64,000 nt of DNA from Pseudomonas cichorii (GTDB lineage: Bacteria; Pseudomonadota; Gammaproteobacteria; Pseudomonadales; Pseudomonadaceae): the NCBI RefSeq assembly GCF_018343775.1, contig NZ_CP074349.1, positions 62,001-126,000 of the forward strand, given 5' to 3'. The notes under the pieces were generated by a model. That model did not search any database, was not told the DNA's origin, and saw only the letters and a program-made list of their open reading frames with translations. Below are positions 8,345 to 17,600 of the stretch, piece after piece (the stretch's first letter is position 1; every line of letters begins with the position of its first letter). The position numbers and the translations under genes were made by a program.

Positions 8345-9394
8345 GCTGAGCTGCTGCAATTTCGCCTTGCGCTGCACCACAGGCAAATCCCCCAGCTTTT
8401 CCACGGCATCGAAGAACGCCACCCAGTCACCCTTCACGTGCTTGAACAACGCCTCAAACGCTGGCACCCACTGGTCATAAAGCCCGAAGGGCAGCAGCTT
8501 GGCGTTGTTCATCGGTGAGTTGATCCACCCGTCGAAGCGTTTGTCGCCGCTCCATTGCTGGTCACGCAATTGCCGGTACTCACGGCGCAAGCGCTCGAAC
8601 TCGGCGGCTTTGCGCTCACGCATCAGTTCGGCTGTCAGCGGCTGGCGATACAAGGCCTTGAGCCGCTCCCGGGTATCGAGCACCAATCGAATGAACTGAT
8701 CCCGGCGTGTGGATTGTGAGACGTTTTCCGGTGACAGGCCTCGTGCAGCCCGCCATTGGCGAGTGCCTTCCTGTTCCACGAAGCTGGCGTAGGATTCGTT
8801 GAACTCGGTGTCGTCCTTCACATAAAAGCGCTGATGCGCCAGTTCGTGAAAGATCAGCGTTGCCAGTCGTTCATCGCCCCAGCCCAGCATGGAGCTGAGG
8901 ATCGGATCATTGAACCAGCCAAGGGTCGAATACGCCTCGACGCCGCTCATGTACACATCCTTGCCGGCCTGACGCTGCAAGGCGGCCTCGCCACGTGCTC
9001 CGCCCTGACTGTAATAACCGCGATAGGCCACGCAGCCGGCAATCGGAAAACAGTGGGTGACGGGGTCCAGAGAGAACTCATCGGTGGCGAATACGTTCCA
9101 TACCACATAAGGGCGGCCCAGATCGGCGTACAGGCGATAGCTCTTGTTGTCCGGCAGATGCAGGTGTGCGCTGGCGAAGGTGCGGGCCTGCTGGGCGTAT
9201 GCCAGGCGCTGACGCAGTTTCGGGTCGCGGCCGGGGTCGGCGATGATGTCCTCGACGGGCTCTCGCGCCTGCAAGAGATGCAACTGACCACCGGCCAGCT
9301 GGCCGTAGTACGAGAGGCTGGAGCATCCACAGAGCAAAACCATCGTCGCTATCGGCAAGCTGCGCCAGAGACGTAAAACATCGAGTCGTGGCAT
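8330..9394 (-). CDS. putative zinc aminopeptidase lipoprotein (Aminopep / PF10023 type)
   Basis: A 354-residue lipoprotein with a lipobox ending in LLCGC (lipidated Cys about residue 24), so it should sit in the periplasm or on the outer membrane. The zinc-peptidase motif is HELAH in TLIFHELAHQRFYVKDD, followed by a conserved acidic segment (FNESYASFVEQEG) that provides the third ligand. This matches a conserved family of predicted aminopeptidases in Pseudomonas. The substrate is untested. The gene is convergent with the HAD phosphatase gene, and its terminal FRE residues are encoded by the REP element. Confidence 0.85.
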   Translation of the reverse strand: MPRLDVLRLWRSLPIATMVLLCGCSSLSYYGQLAGGQLHLLQAREPVEDIIADPGRDPKLRQRLAYAQQARTFASAHLHLPDNKSYRLYADLGRPYVVWNVFATDEFSLDPVTHCFPIAGCVAYRGYYSQGGARGEAALQRQAGKDVYMSGVEAYSTLGWFNDPILSSMLGWGDERLATLIFHELAHQRFYVKDDTEFNESYASFVEQEGTRQWRAARGLSPENVSQSTRRDQFIRLVLDTRERLKALYRQPLTAELMRERKAAEFERLRREYRQLRDQQWSGDKRFDGWINSPMNNAKLLPFGLYDQWVPAFEALFKHVKGDWVAFFDAVEKLGDLPVVQRKAKLQQLSGFRE

Positions 9395-9488
9395 ACACGG
9401 CCTTCAATACAGGGATAGAGCGCGTTATGCAGGACAGCCAGGGTGTTACGCAACTATCATCGTCATCCGTCCATCTGCGGAGCCTGAC

Positions 9489-9902
9489 ATGCGCCCGATA
9501 GTCTTGATGCTCGCCTTCGGCACCCTTGTCGGATGCACCACGCCTTTACCCGCCGTCGATCCCGCCATGGCCTGGGTCGATATGCGCACCATGACCGGCA
9601 GGCTGGTGATGGCGGACAAGCTCGATGGCAAGAATACCGAGGATGGCCGCTACTTTCAGGTTACTCCCGGCCGTCATGAGCTACAGATCCGCTTCGACTA
9701 TGAATATCGCTCCGGCGGGCTAGGCATGATCAGTGACGATTACACCGATATCACCTGTTTCATCGATATCGAGTACGACCACTTTGCCGCCGGGCAGCGT
9801 TACATGATCGAAGCACGCACCCTGGCCAACGACATTACGGCCAGGCTTTTCGACGCCGAGCGCAAAGTTGTTGCCGAGCAGGGTGATATCCACTGCATCT
9901 GA
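9489..9902 (+). CDS. PA0061/PA0062-type small lipoprotein
   Basis: A 137-residue lipoprotein. The signal peptide MRPIVLMLAFGTLVGC ends in a lipobox with Cys16. The mature part is mostly beta-prone, with RYFQVTPGRHELQIRFDYEY, a pattern typical of surface-anchored beta-sandwich domains that carry a PEGA-like segment. It belongs to a conserved Pseudomonas lipoprotein family near prlC. Function is unknown. The stop codon abuts the convergent DUF1161 gene (ends 9903). Confidence 0.75.
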   Translation: MRPIVLMLAFGTLVGCTTPLPAVDPAMAWVDMRTMTGRLVMADKLDGKNTEDGRYFQVTPGRHELQIRFDYEYRSGGLGMISDDYTDITCFIDIEYDHFAAGQRYMIEARTLANDITARLFDAERKVVAEQGDIHCI

Positions 9903-10136
9903 TCAGCTGTCGTTTCTCTGGTAGATGATCTTCTGGGTGCCGTTGTCGCAGCTACCCACCACCATGTTCTGGTCGTGGACTTCAGCGTTGGGGACAATTT
10001 CCAGCGTGTAGGACGTGACGTTGTTGGCCTGGATCTTGGCCTCGATCTCGTCCTTGAGTTCTTCGCAGGATTTTGGCGCAGCCAGTGCGCTGGTCGTCAG
10101 CAGGATGCAGCTGATAGTCAAAGCAAAACGTTTCAT
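9903..10136 (-). CDS. small secreted DUF1161 protein
   Basis: The start is ATG at 10136, which gives a 77-residue protein with a clear signal peptide (MKRFALTISCILLTTSALA). The mature part has the DUF1161 pattern CEELKDEIEAKIQANNV, then YTLEIVP, then GSCDNGTQKIIYQR, with two conserved Cys likely forming one disulfide in the periplasm. Function is unknown. A second family member lies at 12027-12251 on the same strand. A longer reading frame extends to 10271 but the added residues are not family-like. Confidence 0.85.
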   Translation of the reverse strand: MKRFALTISCILLTTSALAAPKSCEELKDEIEAKIQANNVTSYTLEIVPNAEVHDQNMVVGSCDNGTQKIIYQRNDS

Positions 10137-10225
10137 GGCCGATTCCTTCGATAAGACGCACAGAACCTTGCCTGTGCTGTAGTCCTTCATACGACCTTCC
10201 GGCCCCGCATCTGGTTCTGAGGGAC

Positions 10226-10258
10226 AAAAAAATGACCCGCACAACCGGGTTGTGCGGG
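10226..10258 (-). terminator. rho-independent terminator of osmC-like gene
   Basis: Arms cccgcacaac (10236-10245) and gttgtgcggg (10249-10258) with a three-base loop. The run of seven A on the left is a U-run on the minus strand. It sits 21 bases after the OsmC stop. Confidence 0.88.
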
Positions 10259-10279
10259 CCTGCGGGGTCACGCTATCGA

Positions 10280-10711
10280 TCAGCCGAGCAGCGTGGCATC
10301 CAGAGTGATCTTGGCATTCAGCACCTTGGAAACCGGGCAGCCTTCTTTGGCTTGCTTGGTCAACTCATCAAACTGCTGCTGGCTTGCACCTGGGACCTTG
10401 GCCTTGAGCACGAGATGAACGGCTGTGATCGAAAATCCGCCGCTGTCCTGATCCAGTGTCACTTCAGCCTGAGTATCGATGCTTTCAGCGGTGAAGCCCG
10501 CGTTCCCGAGGATCATCGACAGGGCCATGGAGAAGCAGCCAGCATGGGCTGCGCCGATCAGTTCTTCCGGGTTGGTGCCTTTGCCGCCCTCGAAGCGGGC
10601 CTTGAAACCGTAAGGCGCTTCGCGCAGTACGCCCGTTTCAGTGGAGATACTGCCAATGCCACTCTTCAGATCACCTTCCCAATGGGCTGATGCTTTCTTG
10701 ACGATGCTCAT
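10280..10711 (-). CDS. osmC: OsmC-family peroxiredoxin
   Basis: OsmC proteins reduce organic hydroperoxides with two reactive cysteines. The 143-residue product has them at Cys59 (GAAHAGCFSMALS) and Cys125 (KEGCPVSKV), with the catalytic Arg in the N-terminal part. Length and spacing are those of the OsmC subgroup. It is a single gene with its own terminator and is divergent from the LLM oxidoreductase gene. Osmotic or stationary-phase control is typical of the family but no promoter element was read here. Ohr is an alternative subgroup, less likely from the opening residues. Confidence 0.92.
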   Translation of the reverse strand: MSIVKKASAHWEGDLKSGIGSISTETGVLREAPYGFKARFEGGKGTNPEELIGAAHAGCFSMALSMILGNAGFTAESIDTQAEVTLDQDSGGFSITAVHLVLKAKVPGASQQQFDELTKQAKEGCPVSKVLNAKITLDATLLG

Positions 10712-10909
10712 GGTGCCTCCTGATTAAATCGGTAATGTTCCGGCCGTAACCAAGTTTCTGAGGATAGACGGTCTTGGAAAGTTCAACCTATAAGTCCTAG
10801 TGTTTTGGTAGGTCTTTTTTGGGGTTGCCATTGAAAAGCAGCGCTTGCGCCCGCACTGCTGTTTCATCATGGGCTCAGCCCAACACATTTCGAGGAGAAG
10901 CAGCGGCCT

Positions 10910-11911
10910 ATGAAACGTTTGACGGATGTAAAGATTTCCACCCTTGATCTGGTGCCTGTGCGCCAGGACAAAGGTCCCGCAGAATCACTGCGTAATTCCC
11001 TGAACCTGGCTCAGCACGTCGAGAAGCTGGGTTACAACCGCTTCTGGGTGGCAGAGCACCACAACATGGATGGCATCGCGAGTTCGGCGACCTCTGTGCT
11101 GCTGGCCTATCTGGCTGGCGGTACTTCGACGATTCGCGTAGGCGCTGGTGGCGTCATGCTGCCCAATCATGCGCCATTGGTCATTGCCGAGCAGTTCGGC
11201 ACCCTGGCCAGTCTTTATCCCGGTCGTATCGATCTGGGCCTGGGGCGTGCGCCGGGTTCGGACCAGATGACGGCCCGGGCACTGCGTCGCGAGCGTTCCG
11301 GCAGCGCCGATGATTTCCCTGACGATGTCACCGAGTTGATGGGCTACCTCGGGCCACGCACGCCTGATCAGAAAGTGATCGCCGTGCCGGGCTCAGGCAC
11401 CAATGTGCCGATCTGGTTGCTGGGATCGAGCCTGTTCAGCGCGCAACTGGCCGGGATGCGCGGGCTGCCTTATGCCTTTGCCTCGCATTTCGCGCCGCGC
11501 TACATGCATGAGGCGATTCGCGTCTATCGCAATCATTTCCAGCCTTCCGAAGTGCTCGACAAGCCTTATGTGATGCTGGGTGTGCCGTTGTCTGCCGCCG
11601 ACACCGACGAGCGTGCCGAGTACCTGGCGACGTCGGTCTACCAGCGCATTCTGGCGCTGATGCGCGGGCACAGCCTGGTGCAGCGCCCGCCGGTCGAGTC
11701 CATGGACAAACTGTGGTTGCCTCACGAGCGAGAGGCCGTTGCGAGCTTTCTGGGGCTGGCGATGGTGGGCGGTCCGGAAAAGATCCGCGCCAAGCTGGAT
11801 GTGCTGCTGGAACAAACCGATGCCGATGAATTGATCTTCACCTGCGACATGTACGAGCACGAGGATCGTTTACGCTCGTATGAAATCCTGGCGCAGGTTG
11901 CGCAGGGATAA
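10910..11911 (+). CDS. LLM-class flavin-dependent oxidoreductase
   Basis: A 333-residue luciferase-like monooxygenase fold protein of the YhbW type. Landmarks are [20 protein letters not shown] near residues 45-65, [16 protein letters not shown], and [16 protein letters not shown]. These bind reduced FMN or F420-like flavin in this superfamily. Substrate and partner reductase are unknown. The ribosome site is GAGGAG at about 10893. It is followed by a REP pair, which probably ends the transcript. Confidence 0.88.
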   Translation: MKRLTDVKISTLDLVPVRQDKGPAESLRNSLNLAQHVEKLGYNRFWVAEHHNMDGIASSATSVLLAYLAGGTSTIRVGAGGVMLPNHAPLVIAEQFGTLASLYPGRIDLGLGRAPGSDQMTARALRRERSGSADDFPDDVTELMGYLGPRTPDQKVIAVPGSGTNVPIWLLGSSLFSAQLAGMRGLPYAFASHFAPRYMHEAIRVYRNHFQPSEVLDKPYVMLGVPLSAADTDERAEYLATSVYQRILALMRGHSLVQRPPVESMDKLWLPHEREAVASFLGLAMVGGPEKIRAKLDVLLEQTDADELIFTCDMYEHEDRLRSYEILAQVAQG

Positions 11912-11924
11912 AGACACCGCACAG

Positions 11925-12005
11925 TGTAGGACCGGATTTATCCGGGAAGGCGGCATACCTGACGGTAAAGATCGCCAGCCTTTCGCGAATGAATTCGCCC
12001 CTACA
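11925..12005. repeat. REP pair (REPIN-like)
   Basis: Two REP half-units in opposite orientation: 11925-11952 (tgtaggaccggatttatccg) and 11978-12005 (tttcgcgaatgaattcgccc). They are separated by about 25 bases. The pair lies between the LLM gene and a convergent DUF1161 gene. Confidence 0.75.
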
Positions 12006-12026
12006 CGGCGGTGGAGGTGTGCCGGA

Positions 12027-12251
12027 TCAGTTGCGGGTGTAGATGATCTTGTGTCTGCCCCAATCGCAGGAACCGACGATTTTCTGATCTTTCACATCGT
12101 CTGTCGGGATGATTTCCAGCGTGTAGGACGAAACCTTGAGCGACTGGAGTTTTGCGTCAATCTCCGCTTTCAGCTCTTCGCAATTCTTGCCCGCCGCCAT
12201 GGTGGTTCCTGCAAAGCTCAGCAAGGCTGCTACCAATAGAAACTTCTTCAT
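12027..12251 (-). CDS. small secreted DUF1161 protein (second copy)
   Basis: A 74-residue protein starting at ATG 12251, with signal peptide MKKFLLVAALLSFAGTTMA. The mature part NCEELKAEIDAKLQSLKV, YTLEIIP and GSCDWGRHKIIYTRN repeats the pattern of the gene at 9903-10136, so the two are paralogs about 2 kb apart. Two conserved Cys remain. Function is unknown. It is a single gene flanked by a REP pair on its 3' side. Confidence 0.85.
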   Translation of the reverse strand: MKKFLLVAALLSFAGTTMAAGKNCEELKAEIDAKLQSLKVSSYTLEIIPTDDVKDQKIVGSCDWGRHKIIYTRN

Positions 12252-12394
12252 CAATGACACTCCCTCGTGTTGACAAATTCCAGGCACTCCAAAATGAAGC
12301 GCGCAATGGCAACTGCCACGCAGTGGTGCGCGGCAGCGGTTTCTATCTGTAGCGGAATTTATGGCAAACGGCCAGTTAAAAGCGTCAGAACCTG

Positions 12395-12610
12395 TCAGCT
12401 ATCGGCAATGCGAAAGCCCACTTTGAGGGTGACCTGATAGTGCGCAACCTTTCCGTTTTCGATGTGCCCGCGGGTTTCGGTCACTTCAAACCACTCCAGG
12501 TACTGAAGGCTCTTGCTGGCTTCTGCAATCGCATTGTTGATGGCATCTTCAATACTGATGGTAGACGAGCCAACCAGCTCGATCTTCTTGTAGGTATGGT
12601 GATCACTCAT
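12395..12610 (-). CDS. dodecin family flavin-binding protein
   Basis: A 71-residue protein that fits dodecin in length and pattern: [28 protein letters not shown], then [31 protein letters not shown]. Bacterial dodecins form hollow dodecamers that store FMN or FAD and protect it from light. The conserved Trp that stacks on flavin is in LEWFEV. The start at 12610 has AGGAGAAC just upstream. It is divergent from the DUF883 gene. Confidence 0.92.
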   Translation of the reverse strand: MSDHHTYKKIELVGSSTISIEDAINNAIAEASKSLQYLEWFEVTETRGHIENGKVAHYQVTLKVGFRIADS

Positions 12611-12776
12611 GGCAGTTCTCCTTGGTAGCCTTCAGAGGCGCGGCAATGGCGGCGCTTAAAGGTTCTGTCAGGAAAAGGCAGAGAAAAGTTCAGCACTTTG
12701 CACAAATACCATCGCACTTTCCAAAAAGCCTGGAGTCGGAAACAACACACCTACTCACCACAGCAGGAGAAATACC

Positions 12777-13103
12777 ATGGCTAGCAATTCACTTCGTAAA
12801 GCCTCGTTGCAAAGCATGGAAGCGGAGATCGAGAGCCTTCTCAAGTCTTTGGAAAGCCTCAAAGGTGATGCTTCCGAGGAATCGCGCAAGACGCTGAAAA
12901 GCCTCAAGGCCAATGCTGAAAATGCGTTGAGCCATTCGCGTCATCTGCTCAGCGATCTCTATGAGGACGTGAAGGTCAAGACTCGTGAAAACGCAATTGC
13001 CACGCGTGACTATGCCCAGGAACATCCCTGGACGACCGCGGGTGTTGCAGTCGGGGCTATCGGCCTGCTTGCTGCCTACCTGTTGATCAAACGCGGCGAA
13101 TGA
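12777..13103 (+). CDS. DUF883 (ElaB/YqjD-type) membrane-anchored protein
   Basis: A 108-residue protein with a long charged helix (residues 10-75) ending in one C-terminal membrane segment (GVAVGAIGLLAAYLLI) and a short basic tail. This is the ElaB/YqjD layout. Related proteins are tail-anchored in the inner membrane and bind stationary-phase ribosomes. The start ATG at 12777 follows AGGAGA. Its stop TGA at 13101-13103 directly abuts the convergent trpI stop. Confidence 0.88.
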   Translation: MASNSLRKASLQSMEAEIESLLKSLESLKGDASEESRKTLKSLKANAENALSHSRHLLSDLYEDVKVKTRENAIATRDYAQEHPWTTAGVAVGAIGLLAAYLLIKRGE

Positions 13104-14012
13104 TCATTTTCTGATCGGCTCGATGGAGCGCTCCAGCTCGTTTTTCAACCATTGAGCCAACTGCTGCGCCCGACCGTCTGCAGCGCGTCGGGGCACCCAG
13201 AGTGCAAGTCGTGCCGGGGTTTCGCTGAAACCCCAGGGTGCTGCCAGGCGCCCGGCCCGCAGGTCATCCGTGACCAGCGGCTCGGGCGCAATGGCAATGC
13301 CCAGTCCTGCCACTGCTGCCTCCAGCAAATAATACAAATGCTCGAAACCCTGACCGTAACGCAGCGCCTGCGGATCGATCCCGTTGTGCTGCGCCCAGCT
13401 TGGCCAGGCTTGCGGGCGTGATGTGGTCTGCAACAAGGTTTCGCTCGACAGCGCTTGAGCCGGAGCCTGTCGCAATGCTTCGAAGCGTGTGAAACGAGGG
13501 CTCAGCACCGGGCCGATACGCTCGCTGGCCAGCTCGAAAACCTGCATGTCTGCCGGCCATGGCGGCTCGGCAAAGACCAGCAATGCATCCAGACCGGGTC
13601 GACGCGGGTCCAGATCGCCCTCACCTGCCGAAAGGTGCAAGCGCAGGTCCGGCAACTCGGCATTCAGACGCCCCAGTCGCGGGATAAACCAGCGCGCCAG
13701 CAGGCTGCCGGAACAGCCCAGCACGAACGGAGCATCCGCGCTGCCCTGGCTCAGCTCGGCGCATACATCGCGCAGGCGGTCGAAAGCCTCACCGCTGACT
13801 TCGCGCAAACGTACACCGGCATCTGTGAGTTTCAGGCCACGCCCGTCCTTGCTGAACAGGCTGACGCCCAAGTGTTCCTCCAGCGCTTTCAACTGGCGGC
13901 TGACCGCGCCGTGGGTCACGTGCAGCTGTTCCGCTGCCTGACTGACGCTGCCCAGGCGGGCGGTGGCTTCAAAAGCGCGCAAGGCATTGAGGGGAGGAAG
14001 GTCGCGGCTCAT
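13104..14012 (-). CDS. trpI: LysR-type activator of trpBA
   Basis: A 302-residue LysR regulator. The N-terminal helix-turn-helix is in [42 protein letters not shown], and the effector domain follows from about residue 95. In Pseudomonas the LysR gene divergent from trpBA is TrpI, which activates trpBA in response to indoleglycerol phosphate. The 128-base gap and orientation seen here are exactly that arrangement, so the name rests on both family and position. Confidence 0.94.
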   Translation of the reverse strand: MSRDLPPLNALRAFEATARLGSVSQAAEQLHVTHGAVSRQLKALEEHLGVSLFSKDGRGLKLTDAGVRLREVSGEAFDRLRDVCAELSQGSADAPFVLGCSGSLLARWFIPRLGRLNAELPDLRLHLSAGEGDLDPRRPGLDALLVFAEPPWPADMQVFELASERIGPVLSPRFTRFEALRQAPAQALSSETLLQTTSRPQAWPSWAQHNGIDPQALRYGQGFEHLYYLLEAAVAGLGIAIAPEPLVTDDLRAGRLAAPWGFSETPARLALWVPRRAADGRAQQLAQWLKNELERSIEPIRK

Positions 14013-14083
14013 GGTATATGTGAGTTTTCCTGACAGGTTGTGGCGATCTTATCGGTTTTCATCCTGGCGTGCGCTGGTTAAAG

Positions 14084-14107
14084 TGAGCTCATTGCCGATC
14101 CGGCTCA
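14084..14107. promoter_or_regulatory. candidate TrpI-binding inverted repeat in trpI-trpB gap
   Basis: TGAGC (14084-14088) and GCTCA (14103-14107) are inverted and 14 bases apart, in the space where TrpI sites are expected. The exact site is an inference from symmetry and place. Confidence 0.4.
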
Positions 14108-14140
14108 ACCCATTCGCCCAAGACTGCAACTGGAGCCCCC

Positions 14141-15370
14141 ATGACCCAGACCAACTATCGCAGCGGCCCTGATGCCAACGGCCTGTTCGGCTCATTTGGT
14201 GGCCGCTACGTGGCTGAAACCCTCATGCCGCTGGTGCTTGACCTGAACCGCGAGTACGAAGCCGCCAAGGCCGACCCTGAGTTCGCCGAGCAACTGGCCT
14301 ACTTCCAGCGCGACTATGTCGGCCGCCCGAACCCGCTGTATTTCGCCGAGCGCCTGACCGAAGCCTGCGGTGGCGCCAAGATCTACTTCAAGCGTGAAGA
14401 GCTGAACCACACCGGCGCGCACAAGATCAACAACTGCATTGGCCAGATCCTGCTGGCCAAGCGCATGGGCAAGAAGCGTCTGATCGCTGAAACTGGCGCA
14501 GGCATGCACGGCGTTGCCACGGCCACAGTCGCCGCCCGCTTCGGCCTGCCTTGCGTGATCTACATGGGCGCAACCGACATCGAGCGCCAACAGGCCAACG
14601 TGTTCCGCATGAAGCTGCTGGGGGCCGAGATCGTGCCTGTCACTTCCGGCACCGGCACCCTGAAAGACGCCATGAACGAAGCCCTGCGCGACTGGGTGAC
14701 CAACGTCGAAGACACTTTCTACCTGATCGGCACCGTGGCAGGTCCACACCCGTACCCGGCGATGGTCCGTGATTTCCAGTCGATCATCGGCAAGGAAACA
14801 AAGGCTCAGATGCAGGAGAAGGAAGGGCGTCTGCCGGACAGTCTGGTGGCGTGCGTGGGCGGTGGTTCCAACGCCATGGGCCTGTTCCATCCGTTCCTCG
14901 ATGATGCCAGCGTACAAATCATTGGCGTCGAGGCCGGTGGTCACGGCATCGACACCGACAAGCACGCAGCCAGCCTCAACGGCGGCGTCCCTGGCGTATT
15001 GCACGGCAACCGTACTTACCTGTTGCAGAACGACGACGGCCAGATCGCTGACGCCCACTCGATTTCCGCCGGCCTGGACTACCCGGGCATCGGCCCCGAG
15101 CACGCTTACCTGCATGAAGTGAAGCGCGCCGAGTACGTCAACATCACCGACGAAGAGGCCCTGCAGGCTTTCCATCAATGCTGCCGACTCGAAGGCATCA
15201 TTCCGGCACTGGAAACCGCCCACGCCCTGGCCGAAGCCATCAAGCGTGCCCCTACCCTGAGCAGTGACCATCTGATGGTCGTGTGCTTCTCCGGTCGCGG
15301 TGACAAAGACATGCAAACCGTAATGAGCCACATGGCCGCTGCTGAACAGAACCAGGAGAAGTCGGTATGA
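14141..15370 (+). CDS. trpB: tryptophan synthase beta subunit
   Basis: TrpB joins indole and serine to make tryptophan with PLP. The 409-residue protein opens with [18 protein letters not shown]. It has PLP lysine Lys95 in [10 protein letters not shown], the phosphate-binding GGGSNA loop and the ETGAGMHG loop. Length is normal. The start ATG at 14141 has GGAGCC upstream. It overlaps trpA by four bases (ATGA), so translation is coupled. Expression is expected to need TrpI from the divergent gene. Confidence 0.97.
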   Translation: MTQTNYRSGPDANGLFGSFGGRYVAETLMPLVLDLNREYEAAKADPEFAEQLAYFQRDYVGRPNPLYFAERLTEACGGAKIYFKREELNHTGAHKINNCIGQILLAKRMGKKRLIAETGAGMHGVATATVAARFGLPCVIYMGATDIERQQANVFRMKLLGAEIVPVTSGTGTLKDAMNEALRDWVTNVEDTFYLIGTVAGPHPYPAMVRDFQSIIGKETKAQMQEKEGRLPDSLVACVGGGSNAMGLFHPFLDDASVQIIGVEAGGHGIDTDKHAASLNGGVPGVLHGNRTYLLQNDDGQIADAHSISAGLDYPGIGPEHAYLHEVKRAEYVNITDEEALQAFHQCCRLEGIIPALETAHALAEAIKRAPTLSSDHLMVVCFSGRGDKDMQTVMSHMAAAEQNQEKSV

Positions 15371-16179
15371 GCCGTCTTGAGCAACGTTTCGCCCAGCTGA
15401 AAACCGAAGGCCGTGCGGCACTGGTGACTTTCATCACCGCTGGCGATCCTGGCTATGACACTTCCCTGAAAGTCCTCAAAGGGCTGCCCGCGGCTGGCGC
15501 TGACGTGATCGAGCTGGGCATGCCCTTCACCGATCCGATGGCTGACGGTGTCGCGATTCAACTGGCGACCCTGCGTGCCCTGGACGCTGGCCAGACCCTG
15601 TTGAAAACCCTGCAGATGGTCAGCGAGTTCCGTGCCGAAGACCAGACCACACCTATCGTGCTGATGGGTTACTACAACCCGATTCATCGCTTTGGTGTGG
15701 ACGCTTTTGTTGCGGCATCCAAGGATGCCGGTGTGGACGGGCTGATCATCGTCGACCTGCCACCTGAGCATGACGCCGAGCTGGCCACGCCTGCCCAGGC
15801 TTCTGGCATCGACTTCATTCGCCTGACCACGCCGACCACCGATGACGCACGTCTGCCACGTGTTCTGGAACGCAGTTCCGGTTTCGTCTACTACGTGTCC
15901 GTGGCCGGTGTGACCGGTGCCGGTTCGGCCACCACTGAGCACGTCACCGAGGCCATCGCCCGCCTGCGTCGCCATACGTCTCTGCCCATCAGTGTCGGTT
16001 TCGGCATTCGTACGCCTGAGCAGGCTGCCGCTATCGCGCGTCTGGCCGATGGTGTGGTGGTCGGTTCTGCGCTGGTGGACAAGATCGCTACAGCCAAATC
16101 CCCCGAAGAGGCTGTGGATGGCGTGCTGAGTCTGTGTGCCGCCCTGGCCGATGGCGTACGCAATGCCCGTAATGGCTGA
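15367..16179 (+). CDS. trpA: tryptophan synthase alpha subunit
   Basis: TrpA splits indoleglycerol phosphate to indole, which passes by a tunnel to TrpB. The 270-residue TIM barrel has catalytic Glu49 ([10 protein letters not shown]) and Asp60 (DPMADGV), at the same numbers as in the enteric enzyme. The phosphate-binding loops [11 protein letters not shown] and GVVVGSALV are intact. It overlaps trpB by four bases. The trpBA pair separated from other trp genes is the usual Pseudomonas organisation. Confidence 0.97.
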   Translation: MSRLEQRFAQLKTEGRAALVTFITAGDPGYDTSLKVLKGLPAAGADVIELGMPFTDPMADGVAIQLATLRALDAGQTLLKTLQMVSEFRAEDQTTPIVLMGYYNPIHRFGVDAFVAASKDAGVDGLIIVDLPPEHDAELATPAQASGIDFIRLTTPTTDDARLPRVLERSSGFVYYVSVAGVTGAGSATTEHVTEAIARLRRHTSLPISVGFGIRTPEQAAAIARLADGVVVGSALVDKIATAKSPEEAVDGVLSLCAALADGVRNARNG

Positions 16180-16284
16180 AGATGAAGTTTCTGATGTACA
16201 GAGGCTCTTGATCGCAGCGGGTGCAGGCATCGTCTACGCTATCTTCGATGGCGTACTGAATTGATTCAGTATCACATGCGAAAC

Positions 16285-16310
16285 GGGCTGCCTGCTGGTG
16301 ACGGCAGCCC
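16285..16310 (+). terminator. hairpin after trpA
   Basis: Arms gggctgcc (16285-16292) and ggcagccc (16303-16310) with a ten-base loop lie 106 bases after trpA. There is only a short T stretch after it, so termination is uncertain. Confidence 0.45.
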
Positions 16311-16414
16311 TTCAGGGGCATCAATCAGGGCTTGATATGCCTGAAATTCTTTTTCATGGAACTATCTGCCGTGACGTCTAAATTAGGCGCTCACCGTAGA
16401 AAAGGACCCTGAAA

Positions 16415-17161
16415 ATGCTTGTCTTGAACAAGGAAGTTGGCCACTCGCTACAACGTGACAAGTTTGCAAATGTTCTAGGCAGCGATTTTAGTCTGTACGG
16501 TCATTTCGCCGATTTCATCCGGCTCACCAAGAGCTGGGAGAACATGGAGGAGGACAAGTACTACGGGCAGGCCGATTCAGGCATGCGGTTTCGCCGCTAT
16601 AGCGACTTTGAATACAACCCAGTCACTCGCGACCTGCGCCAACTCGAACATCGAGCTTATGTCCAGTCCACTGCCCATAACCGCTACGTTGGCGGCATGG
16701 AGCGGCATTTTCAGGACTTTTCCGAAGAAGTCATCGCTTCGCCGGTCGTGCGCAGCCTTATAGACCTGGATTTTGAAGTCTATAAGCATGTGCTTCCGCC
16801 AGATCTGCACAACAAGGTCTGGCAATGCCAGATCCATCAGATCCGTATCGAGATCAAACCGGGCAAGACGCTGGAAATCACGCCCGAAGGCATCCATTGC
16901 GATGGTTACCCTTTCAGCGGCGTGCATTTCTGGGGCAAGCAGAACGTCGAGGGCGCCCAGAGCCGGCTGTACAACACCCAGGAAGAACAACTGGCGGCAC
17001 TCACCTACGATGAAGTGCTGGACACTACTTTCTTCCTGGACCGGGAAATGCGCCATTACGTAACGCCTGCGAGCAATCGCGACCCGCACAAAATCGCCTA
17101 TCGTCAGATCATGGCTATTTCATTTTCCTTGCCGGGGACGCCTTTTGACATTGTTCGCTGA
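16415..17161 (+). CDS. 2-oxoglutarate/Fe(II) dioxygenase, probable free amino-acid hydroxylase (PF10014 type)
   Basis: The 248-residue protein resembles the 2OG-Fe dioxygenase family whose characterised members, such as isoleucine dioxygenase of Bacillus thuringiensis, hydroxylate free L-amino acids. Visible metal ligands are His161 and Asp163 in GIHCDGYPFSG and His214 in REMRHYV. Arg230 (IAYRQIMAISF) is placed to bind 2-oxoglutarate. The gene starts an overlapping run with a GNAT acetyltransferase and an AzlC/AzlD exporter. From that setting I infer hydroxylation of a branched-chain or similar amino acid whose product is modified or exported. The exact substrate cannot be read from sequence. 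Confidence 0.8.
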   Translation: MLVLNKEVGHSLQRDKFANVLGSDFSLYGHFADFIRLTKSWENMEEDKYYGQADSGMRFRRYSDFEYNPVTRDLRQLEHRAYVQSTAHNRYVGGMERHFQDFSEEVIASPVVRSLIDLDFEVYKHVLPPDLHNKVWQCQIHQIRIEIKPGKTLEITPEGIHCDGYPFSGVHFWGKQNVEGAQSRLYNTQEEQLAALTYDEVLDTTFFLDREMRHYVTPASNRDPHKIAYRQIMAISFSLPGTPFDIVR

Positions 17162-17600
17162 AAATCTCGAACCCGCAGAAATAGCCCTTCTCAAGCGAGC
17201 GACTTATCAGGATGCCGCGTTGCTGGAGAGCTTCTTCCGCTCTTTCAAGGAAGTCGCGTTCTGCCAGTGGCAGGACACCAAATGCCTGCAGAGGATCCTG
17301 ACTCGCGAAACCACCATCGCCTATCTGGCCAAGGATGCCAAAGGTGATGTCGTTGGTGCGGTTCTGGGTGGGGTACTGGGGACTCGCGGGACCATCAATC
17401 ATCTGGCGGTCAGCCCCGAGTATCGTGGTCAGGGCGTCGGGCAGTGTCTGGTGGATGCTGCCACCGCAGATATGAAGCGCCTCAATGTGCGACGCATGTT
17501 CCTGTTCGTCGACGGCGACAATCTGGTGGGGCGCAATTTCTGGAATAGCCTGGGTTTTCATGAACCCAAAGGCGAAATCACTTGCGAGAAAGACCTTTGA
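17145..17600 (+). CDS. GNAT-family N-acetyltransferase
   Basis: A 151-residue acetyl-CoA-dependent transferase. Motif A is clear: LAVSPEYRGQGVGQCLVDAA with the CoA loop RGQGVG at residues 94-99. The NLVGRNFWNSLGFHE end is the usual motif B region. The start is a TTG at 17145, inside the end of the dioxygenase gene (17-base overlap). Translation is therefore probably coupled. A second TTG at 17151 is possible. The substrate may be the amino acid made or moved by its neighbours. That is inference from the operon, and the family is too broad to decide alone. Confidence 0.8.
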   Translation: MTLFAENLEPAEIALLKRATYQDAALLESFFRSFKEVAFCQWQDTKCLQRILTRETTIAYLAKDAKGDVVGAVLGGVLGTRGTINHLAVSPEYRGQGVGQCLVDAATADMKRLNVRRMFLFVDGDNLVGRNFWNSLGFHEPKGEITCEKDL

